A stretch of 64,000 nt of DNA. It comes from Brachyspira hampsonii 30446 (GTDB lineage Bacteria; Spirochaetota; Brachyspiria; Brachyspirales; Brachyspiraceae). Every line of letters begins with the position of its first letter. Positions within the stretch are counted from its first letter, which is position 1. Of this stretch, positions 16,654 to 25,559 are shown piece by piece. The notes below the pieces were generated by a model. That model did not search any database. It saw nothing but the letters and a program-made list of their open reading frames with translations, and was not told where the DNA came from. The DNA is taken from contig NZ_JH994110.1 in the NCBI RefSeq assembly GCF_000316195.1, positions 1 through 64,000 on the forward strand, given 5' to 3'. The translations under genes and the position numbers were made by a program.

Positions 16654-18267
16654 ATGGTAAATGGATTAGGCAATTTATTATCTTTTGTTGATACTAATGT
16701 ATCATCTAACAATAGCCATTATAATTTGAATAATTACAGCTACGATGATTCTTTTGCTAATATGCTGAATAAAACGCAGACAGATTATTCTGCTCCTTCA
16801 AGTGTTTCTAATAAAATAGAAAGACATTTAAATACTGAAGAAAATTATAAAGAAAATAATTATAATAGTTATGATGATTATTATAATGATTATAATGAAT
16901 ACGATGCTAATGATAATTTAAATACTGAAAAGTCTTCTTCATCTGATGAAAGTACCTTAAAAAAGACAGATACCGCTTCAGATAATCATAAGGCAGAAGA
17001 TTCAAAACAAGTAAATGATGCGAAAGAAGAACAAGCAGAAAATAAAGCAGAAGAATTAAATGCTTCATCTAATAAAGATGATATAATAGAAGAAAAAGCA
17101 GAAAAATTAGCTGCAGGCAATGAAAATGCATCATCTAAAGAAAAATTGGCTCTAACAAAAGAAAAAGCAAAACTCCTTTTACAAAATACTTCTAATGATA
17201 AAAAAGCTGATGCAAAAGATATTAATACAGCTGATGCTAAAGAAAATATCCTAGCTAAAGCTGATAAAAAAGAAAATACAAAAAAGACTGAAGAAATAGA
17301 AAATATAAAAAAACAAATAGAATCTTTGAATGCTGAAGAATTAAGCGAAGAAGATAAAAAAGAATTAGAAGACTTAATTGATTCTTTGGAAGCATTAAAG
17401 GCTATGATAGAAAATGACAGCGGCGAAGATAAAAAAGAGGTTTTAACTGAAAATAATGAAGACAATATTGAAGTAAAAGATATTGATAATTCAGATGATA
17501 TCAAAGAAATAAAAATAGCTTCCAATAAAGATAATGATAAGAATATAGAAACAAAAGATATTAATGATATCAGTATTGAAGACAATGCTATGCAGATTGA
17601 TAATAATGTTATGGCAGATGCTAATATTGATATGAACAATATAGAAAATAAATATGCAGATAAAAAAGATGCTGCTGAAATGAAAAATAATAACAGCACT
17701 GTAAATAATACTATATCAGACGATAAAGGAGCAGAACTTACTATTATCAATATGAAAGATTCTGCTGATGGTACTAACTTAAAAGGATATAATCATTATA
17801 ACAATAATGTATCCAAAACTCATAACAGCACAAATCTTACTGATAATATGATAAAATTCCAAGACTTAATGGGAAAATTGGTAGAAAAAGCCCAAGTTGC
17901 TGTTAATAACGGTAAAAGCGAAGTATTAATGAGTCTTAATCCTGAATATCTTGGAAAAGTAAGATTAAAAATCAGTATGGACGGAGACAATTTAATAGGT
18001 AAAATATTTGTAGATAATGCAGATGTTAAAGATATTTTCACTAAAAATTTAGATACTGTTATAACTTCATTAAGTGAAATAGGAATTAATATAGAAGGTT
18101 TTGATGTAATGCTTAGACAGGATATGCCTAATGACGGAGGCTTTGGAGAAGAATTAGAAAATATTGGAAACAGATTTGCTTCTGAAAATATTGATAATGT
18201 AGAAGAGGTAAAAGCCGATATAAAAGCATATATAGTGCCTGAAAGAAAATTGAATTTACTTATTTAA
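16654..18267 (+). CDS. fliK: Flagellar hook-length control protein FliK
   Basis: Measures hook length and triggers the export switch through FlhB. Residues 1-390 are low-complexity, Asn/Asp/Glu/Lys-rich and poorly conserved, as in the ruler region of FliK proteins. The conserved C-terminal domain (about 395-500) has LVEKAQVAVNNGKSEVLMSL, then NPEYLGKVRLKISMDGDNLI, the FliK signature. The 537 residues are typical for spirochaetes. AGGAAG precedes the ATG, and flgD follows 48 bp downstream, so the two are co-transcribed. Upstream is the divergent FliK-like gene. Confidence 0.92.
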   Translation: MVNGLGNLLSFVDTNVSSNNSHYNLNNYSYDDSFANMLNKTQTDYSAPSSVSNKIERHLNTEENYKENNYNSYDDYYNDYNEYDANDNLNTEKSSSSDESTLKKTDTASDNHKAEDSKQVNDAKEEQAENKAEELNASSNKDDIIEEKAEKLAAGNENASSKEKLALTKEKAKLLLQNTSNDKKADAKDINTADAKENILAKADKKENTKKTEEIENIKKQIESLNAEELSEEDKKELEDLIDSLEALKAMIENDSGEDKKEVLTENNEDNIEVKDIDNSDDIKEIKIASNKDNDKNIETKDINDISIEDNAMQIDNNVMADANIDMNNIENKYADKKDAAEMKNNNSTVNNTISDDKGAELTIINMKDSADGTNLKGYNHYNNNVSKTHNSTNLTDNMIKFQDLMGKLVEKAQVAVNNGKSEVLMSLNPEYLGKVRLKISMDGDNLIGKIFVDNADVKDIFTKNLDTVITSLSEIGINIEGFDVMLRQDMPNDGGFGEELENIGNRFASENIDNVEEVKADIKAYIVPERKLNLLI

Positions 18268-18315
18268 TAGTTTCTAAAAATAAATGTGAGAAATAATTTT
18301 GCAAGGAGTGTATAA

Positions 18316-19110
18316 ATGATATCAGCAGATGCATTAAAAATGTCAGAGAGAGAAATAAAAATATTAAAACAAGAGGTAGGAGCATTCAATTTGCAGAATA
18401 ATTTTCAAAGAGATCCTACACAAAATTCTTTGGGTAAAGATGCTTTCTTGAAACTCCTTACAGTACAAATGAGCCATCAGGATCCTCTTTCTCCAATGGA
18501 CAACAGAGATATGATTGCACAATTAGCACAATTCTCATCTGTTGAACAAATGACTGAGGTTAATAAAAATCTTGATTCTATGAAAACATTTTATTCAAGC
18601 CAAACAGGATATTCTATGCTTGGAAAGAGTGTTGAAGTTATGGATGAGGCTGGAAACAGATTCTTAGGACCTGTTGAAATGGTTATGGAAAATGATACAG
18701 GAGTGGCACTTGCTGTTAGAACTGAAAGCGGACTTATAACTGTTCGTCCTGAAGATGTTATGATAGTACATTCCAGCAGTGATTTAATGGCTTCTGAGGC
18801 TGCTGCTGTTTCTCAGGTTAGAGAGGCACAAAGCGAAGATGAGGCTGCTAAAGTATTTGAATCTTCTTTGATTAATAAAGCTCAGATTATAAGACCTTCA
18901 GGTGATGAAGATAATGCTGACGGTATTAATAATGAATTTGGAGATATGAGATCTGCTATTGAAGCTGAAATAAATTCTGCTGTTCAAAGCGAAGTTTCAA
19001 AAACTGATAATGCCAATCTTAATAAAATTGAAAAAACACAGGGAATGCTTAAAGCAGAAGAAGCATTGATGAATAGTAAAGAAGGCGGAAACAAAAGTAT
19101 TAAGAAATAA
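18316..19110 (+). CDS. flgD: Flagellar hook-cap protein FlgD
   Basis: Scaffold that caps the growing hook. The conserved N-terminal segment is DAFLKLLTVQMSHQDPLSPM, then DNRDMIAQLAQFSSVEQM (about residues 41-80). The middle region (MLGKSVEVMDEAGNRFLGPV onward) is the usual hook-cap fold. The last 100 residues are Glu/Ala/Ser-rich and probably helical; in other bacteria this part is shorter. An AAGGAGTG Shine-Dalgarno precedes the ATG. Co-transcribed with fliK. The hook gene flgE, which usually follows, is not here. Confidence 0.93.
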   Translation: MISADALKMSEREIKILKQEVGAFNLQNNFQRDPTQNSLGKDAFLKLLTVQMSHQDPLSPMDNRDMIAQLAQFSSVEQMTEVNKNLDSMKTFYSSQTGYSMLGKSVEVMDEAGNRFLGPVEMVMENDTGVALAVRTESGLITVRPEDVMIVHSSSDLMASEAAAVSQVREAQSEDEAAKVFESSLINKAQIIRPSGDEDNADGINNEFGDMRSAIEAEINSAVQSEVSKTDNANLNKIEKTQGMLKAEEALMNSKEGGNKSIKK

Positions 19111-19142
19111 TACATTTAAAGAAATAAGATTGTTGATAAATA

Positions 19143-19192
19143 AAAGCCTATGGAATCATAATATTTAATTATATTCTGTGGGCTTTATTTTT
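19143..19192 (+). terminator. Terminator of fliK-flgD
   Basis: AAAGCCTATGGAAT and ATTCTGTGGGCTTT form a stem with two G-T wobbles around an A/T loop and are followed by TATTTTTG. Confidence 0.75.
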
Positions 19193-19230
19193 GTATATTA
19201 ACTGTTTCAAAACTAAAGTAATATATATTA

Positions 19231-19638
19231 TTATGAATTTAAATATTCTGCAAACCTTTTGGGAAGATAAACATTACTATACTCATCTTTTAAAGCCTCT
19301 CTGAAAAGATCTGCCATTTCCTCAACTTTAAATCCAGCTATGCCGCATCCTATTTCTGTTACTAAGAATTTTAACTCCTTATGCTCTAATGTAAAAGCTA
19401 AAAACTTATCAACATACTTTTTTATTTCAGAAACAGACATCTTTCCGCTTTTTGTATAATCAACTGTAGGTATAGCAAATGTTTTACCCTGAAGTCCAAA
19501 TGCCTGTCCGTATACAGCACCAAAATTCATAGCAAATCTCGCAGCACCTCCTCCATGTGCCCCCTGAGTATTGCTTCCAAATACAAATACTTCATTATCA
19601 TCTAATTTTGTTATATTACTTGATGATATTCTATTCAT
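19231..19638 (-). CDS. A1S_2505-like/macrodomain-related small protein
   Basis: 135 residues containing EVFVFGSNTQGAHGGGAARF (residues 16-35) and LVTEIGCGIAGFKVEEMADLF (about 90-110). This Gly-rich layout is seen in a family of phage-related proteins (A1S_2505) and looks macrodomain-like, so binding of ADP-ribose or a similar nucleotide is possible. I cannot confirm it. An AAGGAG Shine-Dalgarno precedes the ATG. It leads no visible operon; the next minus-strand gene ends 22 bp before its start. Confidence 0.6.
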   Translation of the reverse strand: MNRISSSNITKLDDNEVFVFGSNTQGAHGGGAARFAMNFGAVYGQAFGLQGKTFAIPTVDYTKSGKMSVSEIKKYVDKFLAFTLEHKELKFLVTEIGCGIAGFKVEEMADLFREALKDEYSNVYLPKRFAEYLNS

Positions 19639-19660
19639 AATATAGAACTCCTTAATTTAA

Positions 19661-20047
19661 TTATAATAATACAGCAAGAATATATATGACAATCATCATA
19701 ACAAATCCCGTAATAGTTATTGATAATATAATATTTTTAATAATTACATTTATTATAGGATTGTAAGAGAAATTAGCCTTTTTTATGCCGTAAATAAATG
19801 ATATCACCAAAAGCAGTATATCATCTAATTTTCCTATTGGTATTCTATCGGGAATTAAGTCTATTGGAGATAAAGTATAAATAACCGCTGCAATAAAAGG
19901 AAGCCAATATCTTAATTTAATCTTATCTTTATTTTGATGCCTTTTATATACCTCATACTTTCTGTATATTCCGTCTTCACCCAATATTTCTATATCTTCT
20001 TCATTTATTTCTATATAATCTTCTTTCTTATTTTTATCATTTATCAT
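19661..20047 (-). CDS. DUF1232 (YkvA-like) membrane protein
   Basis: 128 residues. The middle carries the DUF1232 hallmark YTLSPIDLIPDRIPIGKLDD (about residues 57-76), with hydrophobic segments at about 46-62, 75-90 and 103-127, so it is an inner-membrane protein. The N-terminus is acidic and cytoplasmic-looking. DUF1232 function is unknown. It follows the next gene by 16 bp on the same strand, probably the same operon. Confidence 0.85.
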   Translation of the reverse strand: MINDKNKKEDYIEINEEDIEILGEDGIYRKYEVYKRHQNKDKIKLRYWLPFIAAVIYTLSPIDLIPDRIPIGKLDDILLLVISFIYGIKKANFSYNPIINVIIKNIILSITITGFVMMIVIYILAVLL

Positions 20048-20063
20048 AAATTATCCGTTAAAA

Positions 20064-20771
20064 TCAGCTTATTGAATGCTTGCTTTCTTTAATTTTATTA
20101 TAAAGTCTGTTAGACATTTTCTGCAAACTAGTATATGTAAAACCTGCCGATACTGCTCCGCCGATTAGAGGTAAAGCCTTTGAAACAGATTTCATAAACC
20201 CTTTAGAACTTATTTTTATACCTATAGATTTTAATATACTAGAAACAACAGCATATCCAACCACAGAAGTTACTCTAAAACCTATTCTCATACTCTTTTC
20301 AGCTATAGCTTTCCATATACTGTTTAAAGCAAGTATAGCCTCTTTATCTTCAAACATTGCCCCAATATATACGGCAGCAAGACAAGCATCATCATCTGTC
20401 ATTGAATCGCCTAAAGTAAAACTTGGAAGACCTGATATATAGCATAGCTTCTGTACTATCCTTAAAGCATGCATCAAAAATTGTACCGTATCTGCAGGAA
20501 CTGCTCCTATACCGATAATACCTCCTGGAAGCCCTGAAACAAATGATATAGCTGCTGATTTACCTATTTCATAATTAATAGCTTCTCTTGATTTTTCCTC
20601 TATTATATTTAATGGCACCCCAGCATCATAAGCTCCTTTCTCCAAGATGTCCTTAAGAAGAGAAGGATATTCTGAAGCAAATGTACTAACCAAATATTTA
20701 TGCTTATCTATTTTTACAAGAGGCATATTAGATACTGTTTTTATAAATGATAAAATACTTTTCTCTTCCAT
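20064..20771 (-). CDS. EcsC-like membrane-associated protein
   Basis: A TTG-initiated frame could begin at 20795, but GGAG lies 10 nt before the ATG at 20771, so I choose that start (235 residues). The sequence SFVSGLPGGIIGIGAVPADT (residues 80-99) and the later glycine-rich LPLIGGAVSAGFTYTSLQKM resemble EcsC-family proteins, which associate with membranes through small-residue helices. Function is unknown. The gene pairs with the DUF1232 gene 16 bp downstream. Confidence 0.6.
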   Translation of the reverse strand: MEEKSILSFIKTVSNMPLVKIDKHKYLVSTFASEYPSLLKDILEKGAYDAGVPLNIIEEKSREAINYEIGKSAAISFVSGLPGGIIGIGAVPADTVQFLMHALRIVQKLCYISGLPSFTLGDSMTDDDACLAAVYIGAMFEDKEAILALNSIWKAIAEKSMRIGFRVTSVVGYAVVSSILKSIGIKISSKGFMKSVSKALPLIGGAVSAGFTYTSLQKMSNRLYNKIKESKHSIS

Positions 20772-20865
20772 AAATAATAAACTCCAACTGTTCAAATTAT
20801 ATAGTATATATATTAATAGTCAATTAAATATTTATTATTCATAAAAAAAGAATATACAAAAAATA

Positions 20866-21738
20866 TTAACTATTTCTACCGTACTTAATTTCTATATCAT
20901 CAAAATCTTCTTTTGTAAGTACAGAAACTGAAAGAGGTATTAATATATTTTCTTCTTTGAAAATCATATCTGAAATATGCTCTTTTAATAATTTGATACT
21001 TTCAAAATTAATTTGATTATTATTTTTTTGATAATAAGAAATAATATCTTTTAACTCATTTAATATATCTCTATCAACTTTACTCATTACCTTTGAAGGC
21101 TCATCATTGCCATGTTTTTTCAAAGCTGTAAAAAATAAACTTTCTTTTTTGATATAATGTCTATTAAGATTATTATAAAGCTCTTCTAATAAATTAATAT
21201 TATCATTCACTATAATTTCATCTAATAGTTTTTCTATATATCTATTTTCTTCTTTCAATATATCTATAGCCTTATAATCAATTTCGGTATTATTATCCAT
21301 AGCATCTTTTAACACAAGTGTTCTTATATAAAAAAATCTTTTAGCCTCATCTATACTCATGCCATTATTGACAAGTTCATGCATAGCATTATGTACCTCT
21401 TCAGCAGATACTTTAACTAACTTATTTTCAAATTCTCTCTTAATTTTTTCTATATTTTCACCGCAATGAAGTTTTACTATAAGTGATTTCAATATCTCAT
21501 TCCTATCATTTTCAAAATCAAAACCATGCTCATTAAATTTTTTTCTTAATTTCTCTATGTCAATACTCTTCATTTTGATAGCTTTATCCAAAGTCATAAC
21601 CTTGGACACCGTATTAAACATTATTGGATTTTTTATCTTATCAAAACCTAAATCAAATAAAATTTCCTTAATTTGCGGATATTTAGTGCATAAATTATAT
21701 ATAGTTTCATTTGTATTAATATATTCTAAAGTTGTCAT
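20866..21738 (-). CDS. DUF1858/DUF438 hemerythrin-like protein
   Basis: 290 residues. Residues 1-65 resemble DUF1858 (ETIYNLCTKYPQIKEILFDL), 70-135 DUF438, and 160-285 a hemerythrin-type four-helix bundle: KEENRYIEKLLDEI, NRHYIKKESLFFTALKKHG and LKEHISDMIFKEENILIPLS. In relatives this bundle binds a di-iron centre that senses oxygen or nitric oxide. At KVMSKVDRDI an Asp stands where relatives carry a ligand His, so the iron site may be altered; this is my alignment by eye. A palindromic operator candidate lies 25 bp upstream, suggesting regulated expression. Confidence 0.8.
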   Translation of the reverse strand: MTTLEYINTNETIYNLCTKYPQIKEILFDLGFDKIKNPIMFNTVSKVMTLDKAIKMKSIDIEKLRKKFNEHGFDFENDRNEILKSLIVKLHCGENIEKIKREFENKLVKVSAEEVHNAMHELVNNGMSIDEAKRFFYIRTLVLKDAMDNNTEIDYKAIDILKEENRYIEKLLDEIIVNDNINLLEELYNNLNRHYIKKESLFFTALKKHGNDEPSKVMSKVDRDILNELKDIISYYQKNNNQINFESIKLLKEHISDMIFKEENILIPLSVSVLTKEDFDDIEIKYGRNS

Positions 21739-21763
21739 ATATGTTTACTCCTATTTTTATATT

Positions 21764-21779
21764 GTTAGATAAATCTAAC
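21764..21779. promoter_or_regulatory. Perfect palindrome upstream of the hemerythrin gene
   Basis: GTTAGAT-AA-ATCTAAC, two 7-bp arms around a 2-bp spacer, lies 25 bp upstream of the hemerythrin-like gene and 138 bp upstream of the divergent epimerase gene. It has the size of a dimeric-repressor operator. The binding protein is unknown; it does not match the CRP/FNR box TTGAT-N4-ATCAA or a clean Rex box. Confidence 0.5.
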
Positions 21780-21917
21780 TTATTGTATATTATATCTAAA
21801 AAATAGTCAACTTTTATCAAATAAAAATGTTTTTTATTATTGATTTTATAATACCAATCTGTTAATATTAACATATTATTTTTAAGAAAATCTTATTTTG
21901 ATTTTAAGGAATTTTTT

Positions 21918-23099
21918 ATGAGCAATTTAAACGAAGTAAAAAATGAGTATCTTCACATGCTCAAAGACAATGTTATACCATTTTGGCTTAAAAACGGTCT
22001 TGATAAAAAGCATGGCGGATACTACACTGCTTTAGACAGAAAAGGAAATTTAATAGAAAGTGATAAATCCGTATGGTTTCAGGGAAGATTTGCTTGGGTA
22101 TTATCTACTCTTTATGCTGATTTTGAAAAAAAAGATGAGTATTTAGAAGCGGCAAAATTGGGAATAGACTTTTTGGAAAAATACTGCTTTGATAAAGAAG
22201 GCGACGGAAGAATGTTTTTCAGAGTTACTGAAGATGGTAAGCCTATCATAAAAAGATTAAGATATTACTACTCAGAAACATTCTGTCTTATAGCTATGGC
22301 AGCATACTCAAGAGCAAGCGGAGATAAAAGCTATGCTAAAAAGGCTAGAGAAATACTTGATAATATAGACAGATATCAGAAAGAAGGACTTTTAATTCCT
22401 AAAGTAAACCCTATAAACAGACCTACTATAGCTTTCGGACCTCCTATGATAATGCTTGCTACTGTTCAGGAATTGAGAAAAGCTGATCCGGAAAATAAGG
22501 ATTATTACAATAAATATATAGATAATCTTCTTTCTAATATACAATTATTCTTATATGAAGAGAAAAAAGCAGTATTAGAACAATGCAATCCAGATGGTAC
22601 TTTGCAGGATCACTTTGAAGGAAGACTATTGAACCCTGGACATGCTATAGAATCATCTTGGTTTATATTAAGAGAATCTATAGAAAGAGGACATGATGAA
22701 AAATTAAAAGCCCTAGGACTAAAAATATTTGACTGGATGTGGGAATGGGGCTGGGATAAAGAGTACGGCGGTATTATTCAGTATATGGATGTACTTGGAA
22801 AGCCTAAAAGCGAATATCATCATGACATGAAATTCTGGTGGCCTCAGACTGAAGCTGCTATTGCCGCTTTATACTGCTACTACTTTACTAAAGATGATAA
22901 ATATTTAGAAAAGCATGATACAGTAAAAGAATATACTAAAAAATTCATTGATACAGAATACGGTGAATGGTTCGGATATCTTCATAGAGACGGAAGAATA
23001 TCCACCGACTTAAAAGGAAATATGTATAAAGGACCTTTTCATATTCCTAGAATGTACATGAAATGTGTTGAAATAATAGATGCTATTAATGCAAAATAA
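21918..23099 (+). CDS. AGE-family N-acylglucosamine 2-epimerase
   Basis: 393 residues with the alpha/alpha barrel pattern of N-acetylglucosamine 2-epimerase/renin-binding proteins. Landmarks are GLDKKHGGYYTALDRKGNLI (residues 25-44), VWFQGRFAWVLSTLY, LNPGHAIESSWFILRE with the catalytic-type His, and EYHHDMKFWWPQTEA. Such enzymes interconvert N-acetylglucosamine and N-acetylmannosamine, or epimerise glucose/mannose or cellobiose in related clades; the true substrate here is uncertain. It may feed sialic-acid or hexose use. It stands alone, with AAGGA before the ATG and a hairpin terminator after. Confidence 0.88.
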   Translation: MSNLNEVKNEYLHMLKDNVIPFWLKNGLDKKHGGYYTALDRKGNLIESDKSVWFQGRFAWVLSTLYADFEKKDEYLEAAKLGIDFLEKYCFDKEGDGRMFFRVTEDGKPIIKRLRYYYSETFCLIAMAAYSRASGDKSYAKKAREILDNIDRYQKEGLLIPKVNPINRPTIAFGPPMIMLATVQELRKADPENKDYYNKYIDNLLSNIQLFLYEEKKAVLEQCNPDGTLQDHFEGRLLNPGHAIESSWFILRESIERGHDEKLKALGLKIFDWMWEWGWDKEYGGIIQYMDVLGKPKSEYHHDMKFWWPQTEAAIAALYCYYFTKDDKYLEKHDTVKEYTKKFIDTEYGEWFGYLHRDGRISTDLKGNMYKGPFHIPRMYMKCVEIIDAINAK

Positions 23100-23124
23100 T
23101 TCTTAAAATATTATTGTTAATAAA

Positions 23125-23159
23125 GGCTAGGTTTTCTAAATGAAGCCTAGTCTTTTTAT
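23125..23159 (+). terminator. Terminator of the epimerase gene
   Basis: AGGCTAGGTTT and AAGCCTAGTCT form an 11-bp stem with two wobbles, followed by CTTTTTAT. Confidence 0.75.
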
Positions 23160-23486
23160 CTGCATGCTTTTTTAAATAAACTTAGGGGCGGGCGGGCGGG
23201 GTAATATAGCTATAAAAAATAAAAGGTTATATATCTATTTATAACTAAACTTTTAATTTTATATAATAGATTCCTTTCAAAACTAATTTTTTTATAATTT
23301 TATGGGGACTAGCCCTGTGAAGTACACCATCTTTCCGCACCCACTTCTTTGCCGATGCTATGCGTATTATTATTCCAAAATATATTTGTAATTTAAATTA
23401 CTATAGGTTAAAATCATGTTACAATTTTAATTTATATATAATTATACGATAATAAGAAGTACATTTTTAATTTTATAAGGAAATAT
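23160..23486. other. Gene-free stretch with repeat scraps
   Basis: A G-rich run at about 23186-23203 (GGGGCGGGCGGGCGGGG) resembles one arm motif of the inverted-motif modules but has no partner nearby. A GC-rich island at about 23305-23375, following TTTCAAAACTAATTTT, shares short matches with the islands at about 3600 and 55680. The rest is A/T-rich, and the promoter for the next gene must lie in it. Confidence 0.4.
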
Positions 23487-24308
23487 ATGTTTTCATTAAG
23501 AAATGAATTAAAGAAAAGAGATTTTGAAACTTTAGATTTATTTACTATTTCTTTTTCTTTATTTAAACACAATTTTACTAATTTTATTATACTTTCTTTA
23601 ATATGCTGCCTGCCTTTGATATTGACAGGAATCTATTTGCCGATAAGCACATTTGATCCGGAAAAGTTAAAAACCTATGAGGATCTCATTAATTGGTTCA
23701 AAAATGATGTTACTATAGGATTCTATGTAAATATATTTCTTTCTTTATTGTTAGACACTATTTCTGCCATATCCGTATCATTATTGGTAGAAAGATTAAT
23801 TTATGGAAATATTAAAAGTGCTAATTGGGCTATAATAAGAAGTTTTAAATTTTTATTGCCTACTATATTTACAACTTTTATATATTTTATATTGGTATTT
23901 TTAGGGGCTACTTTTTTCATTGTTCCTGGTATTGCTTTTATAGTATTTTTTGTTTTCATTAAAAATATTTGTACTTTAAGACATACTTGGGGAATAGATG
24001 CTTTAAAATATTCTTTTTATTTAGTAAAACCTAAATTCTTTAAAACTTTATTTTTATTGGGATTTATATTTTTATTTCAGCAAGTATTCGCCATGACTAT
24101 TTTTCCAGCTTCTACAGAAAACAGAGAGGGATTATTATCATATTTTATTGCTATGATAGTTCTATATATATTCAACACATATTTTCAGATTATTATAACA
24201 TTGTTTTTCTTAAATAGAGATTATGTATCAAGCAATATGCTAGAAGAAGATGATGATGATGAATATAATAATGAAGAAGAAAATGATGAAAACAATATAG
24301 AAAAATAA
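23487..24308 (+). CDS. Multi-pass membrane protein of unknown function
   Basis: 273 residues with about six hydrophobic helices (roughly 28-50, 78-105, 125-145, 148-165, 190-210 and 228-250) and an acidic C-terminal tail (EEDDDDEYNNEEENDENN). The pattern of long helices with small polar gaps resembles the membrane domain found with some glycerophosphodiester phosphodiesterases, but no catalytic motif is visible. TAAGGA precedes the ATG. I cannot assign a function. Confidence 0.6.
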   Translation: MFSLRNELKKRDFETLDLFTISFSLFKHNFTNFIILSLICCLPLILTGIYLPISTFDPEKLKTYEDLINWFKNDVTIGFYVNIFLSLLLDTISAISVSLLVERLIYGNIKSANWAIIRSFKFLLPTIFTTFIYFILVFLGATFFIVPGIAFIVFFVFIKNICTLRHTWGIDALKYSFYLVKPKFFKTLFLLGFIFLFQQVFAMTIFPASTENREGLLSYFIAMIVLYIFNTYFQIIITLFFLNRDYVSSNMLEEDDDDEYNNEEENDENNIEK

Positions 24309-24352
24309 AAATATTTAGTGTAAAAGATTCAATACTAAAATAAACTTTTTTA

Positions 24353-24739
24353 TCATTCTGATTTTGTTAATACTCCAATTCCAAAATTATCATCTTCAAC
24401 TGTTCCTTCTGTATCAGATTTAAATTTCAATGTAATAGAAAAATTTTTATCTGCAGATATATTCATTTTATATCTATCATTTCCTAAATCTTCTATAGAT
24501 GAAGCTAAAAAATCATTATATAATACATTTCCTGTACTTTCTACTATAATACTGCAATTATTATTTGGAAATTTCGCCTGCCAAATACCTGTAAAATTAG
24601 TTAAGCCTTTACTTTCTCTTGGAGCTTCTTTGTATTTTGAAGATGCAGATGTATAAGCATCACTATCAGCATTACAAGATATTAAAAATAATAAAAATAA
24701 ATATAATACTGCAATTTTTTTAATCATCATATAACCCAT
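24353..24739 (-). CDS. Small lipoprotein
   Basis: 128 residues. The N-terminus has a hydrophobic stretch (IAVLYLFLLFLISC) ending in a lipobox-like LISC, so the mature protein should begin at the cysteine and be lipid-anchored. The rest is polar and beta-rich, with GIWQAKFPNNNCSIIVESTG, and contains no known domain. Spirochaete lipoproteins commonly face the periplasm or surface; which one cannot be told. Three clustered Met codons make the exact start uncertain; no clear Shine-Dalgarno is seen. Confidence 0.65.
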   Translation of the reverse strand: MGYMMIKKIAVLYLFLLFLISCNADSDAYTSASSKYKEAPRESKGLTNFTGIWQAKFPNNNCSIIVESTGNVLYNDFLASSIEDLGNDRYKMNISADKNFSITLKFKSDTEGTVEDDNFGIGVLTKSE

Positions 24740-24861
24740 AATATATTGATATTTTTTATTATATAGTAATTATTATTTATAGCAATAGTTTTTTATAAAA
24801 TGCTCATAATAACTTATATTTTTTGATTATTTTATAGCATAAATTTATAAAGGATATTTTT

Positions 24862-25335
24862 ATGAATAAAAAATATAATAAAGAAACAGAAAAACAAATA
24901 TACGAAATTGTAAAAGAATATAATCCTACATTTGAAGAAATAAGTAAAAAACTAAATATAAACTATAATGACTTAAAAGACTATATTAATAAATCAAGTA
25001 AAAAATATAAAAAGAGCTTAGTAAAAAAAATAAGAAAAGCAAAAGAAGAATATTTTAAAGATGCCAAAATAAAAATAGAAAATGCCTTGATAAAAAAAGC
25101 ATTAGGCTATTACAGTAAGGAAATCATAAGTGAAATAAAAACTGATAAGGAAGGCAAAGAGTCAAAAACTAGAAGAATAATACATAAATATAATCCTCCA
25201 AGTGAAAGGGCTATTATAGTATTCTTTGAAATTTTAAAAATCAGAAATAATAAAAAATTGGAAAATAGGGAATTAAAAAGAAAGATTCAAGAAGAAGAGA
25301 ATAAAATAAATATCAGAGTGGGTTTTGATAATTAA
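24862..25335 (+). CDS. Small terminase subunit-like protein (orphan)
   Basis: 157 residues, very Lys/Glu-rich. The N-terminal helix-turn-helix-like part (NPTFEEISKKLNINYNDLKDYI, split over residues 18-39) is followed by a helical middle and the segment ALIKKALGYYSKEIISEIKT, then RIIHKYNPPSERAIIVFFEI. That last layout (a Gly-Tyr block, a beta hairpin, His-x-x-Pro-Pro, then a helix) is typical of phage small terminases, which bind DNA for packaging. There is no phage neighbourhood; the large subunit lies at 36240. AAAGGA precedes the ATG. A tandem repeat starts inside the 3' end of the gene. Confidence 0.65.
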   Translation: MNKKYNKETEKQIYEIVKEYNPTFEEISKKLNINYNDLKDYINKSSKKYKKSLVKKIRKAKEEYFKDAKIKIENALIKKALGYYSKEIISEIKTDKEGKESKTRRIIHKYNPPSERAIIVFFEILKIRNNKKLENRELKRKIQEEENKINIRVGFDN

Positions 25336-25545
25336 AGCAATAAACGAGCAGCTGATAACTTTAGTTGTCAGCTAATTATAAGCGAGTTTATTGCTTAGCA
25401 ATAATAAATAAAATAAATATCAGAGTGGGCTTTGATAATTAAAGCAATAAACGAGCAGATGATAACTTTAGTTGTTAGATAATTATAAGCGAGTTTATTG
25501 CTTAGCAATAATAAAAAAAATAAATATCAGAGTCGCTTTGATAAT
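25304..25545. repeat. 107-bp tandem repeat spanning the end of the terminase-like gene
   Basis: The block beginning ATATCAGAGTGGGTTTTGAT recurs at steps of exactly 107 bp (C of CAGAGT at 25314, 25421 and 25528), about 2.3 units. Each unit includes the gene's last eleven codons with the stop, then an inverted pair AGCAATAAAC/GTTTATTGCT around an inner hairpin (AGCTGATAACT/AGTTGTCAGCT in unit 1). Unit 2 carries changes at mirrored positions that weaken the inner stem. The hairpins could act as terminators. Confidence 0.9.
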
Positions 25546-25559
25546 TAATAAAAATAATT

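Noticed and set aside
16986-17750. 254-residue minus-strand open frame
   Set aside because: It is the antisense shadow of the low-complexity Glu/Asp/Lys-rich centre of fliK, which reads as Ser/Phe/Leu-rich on the other strand.
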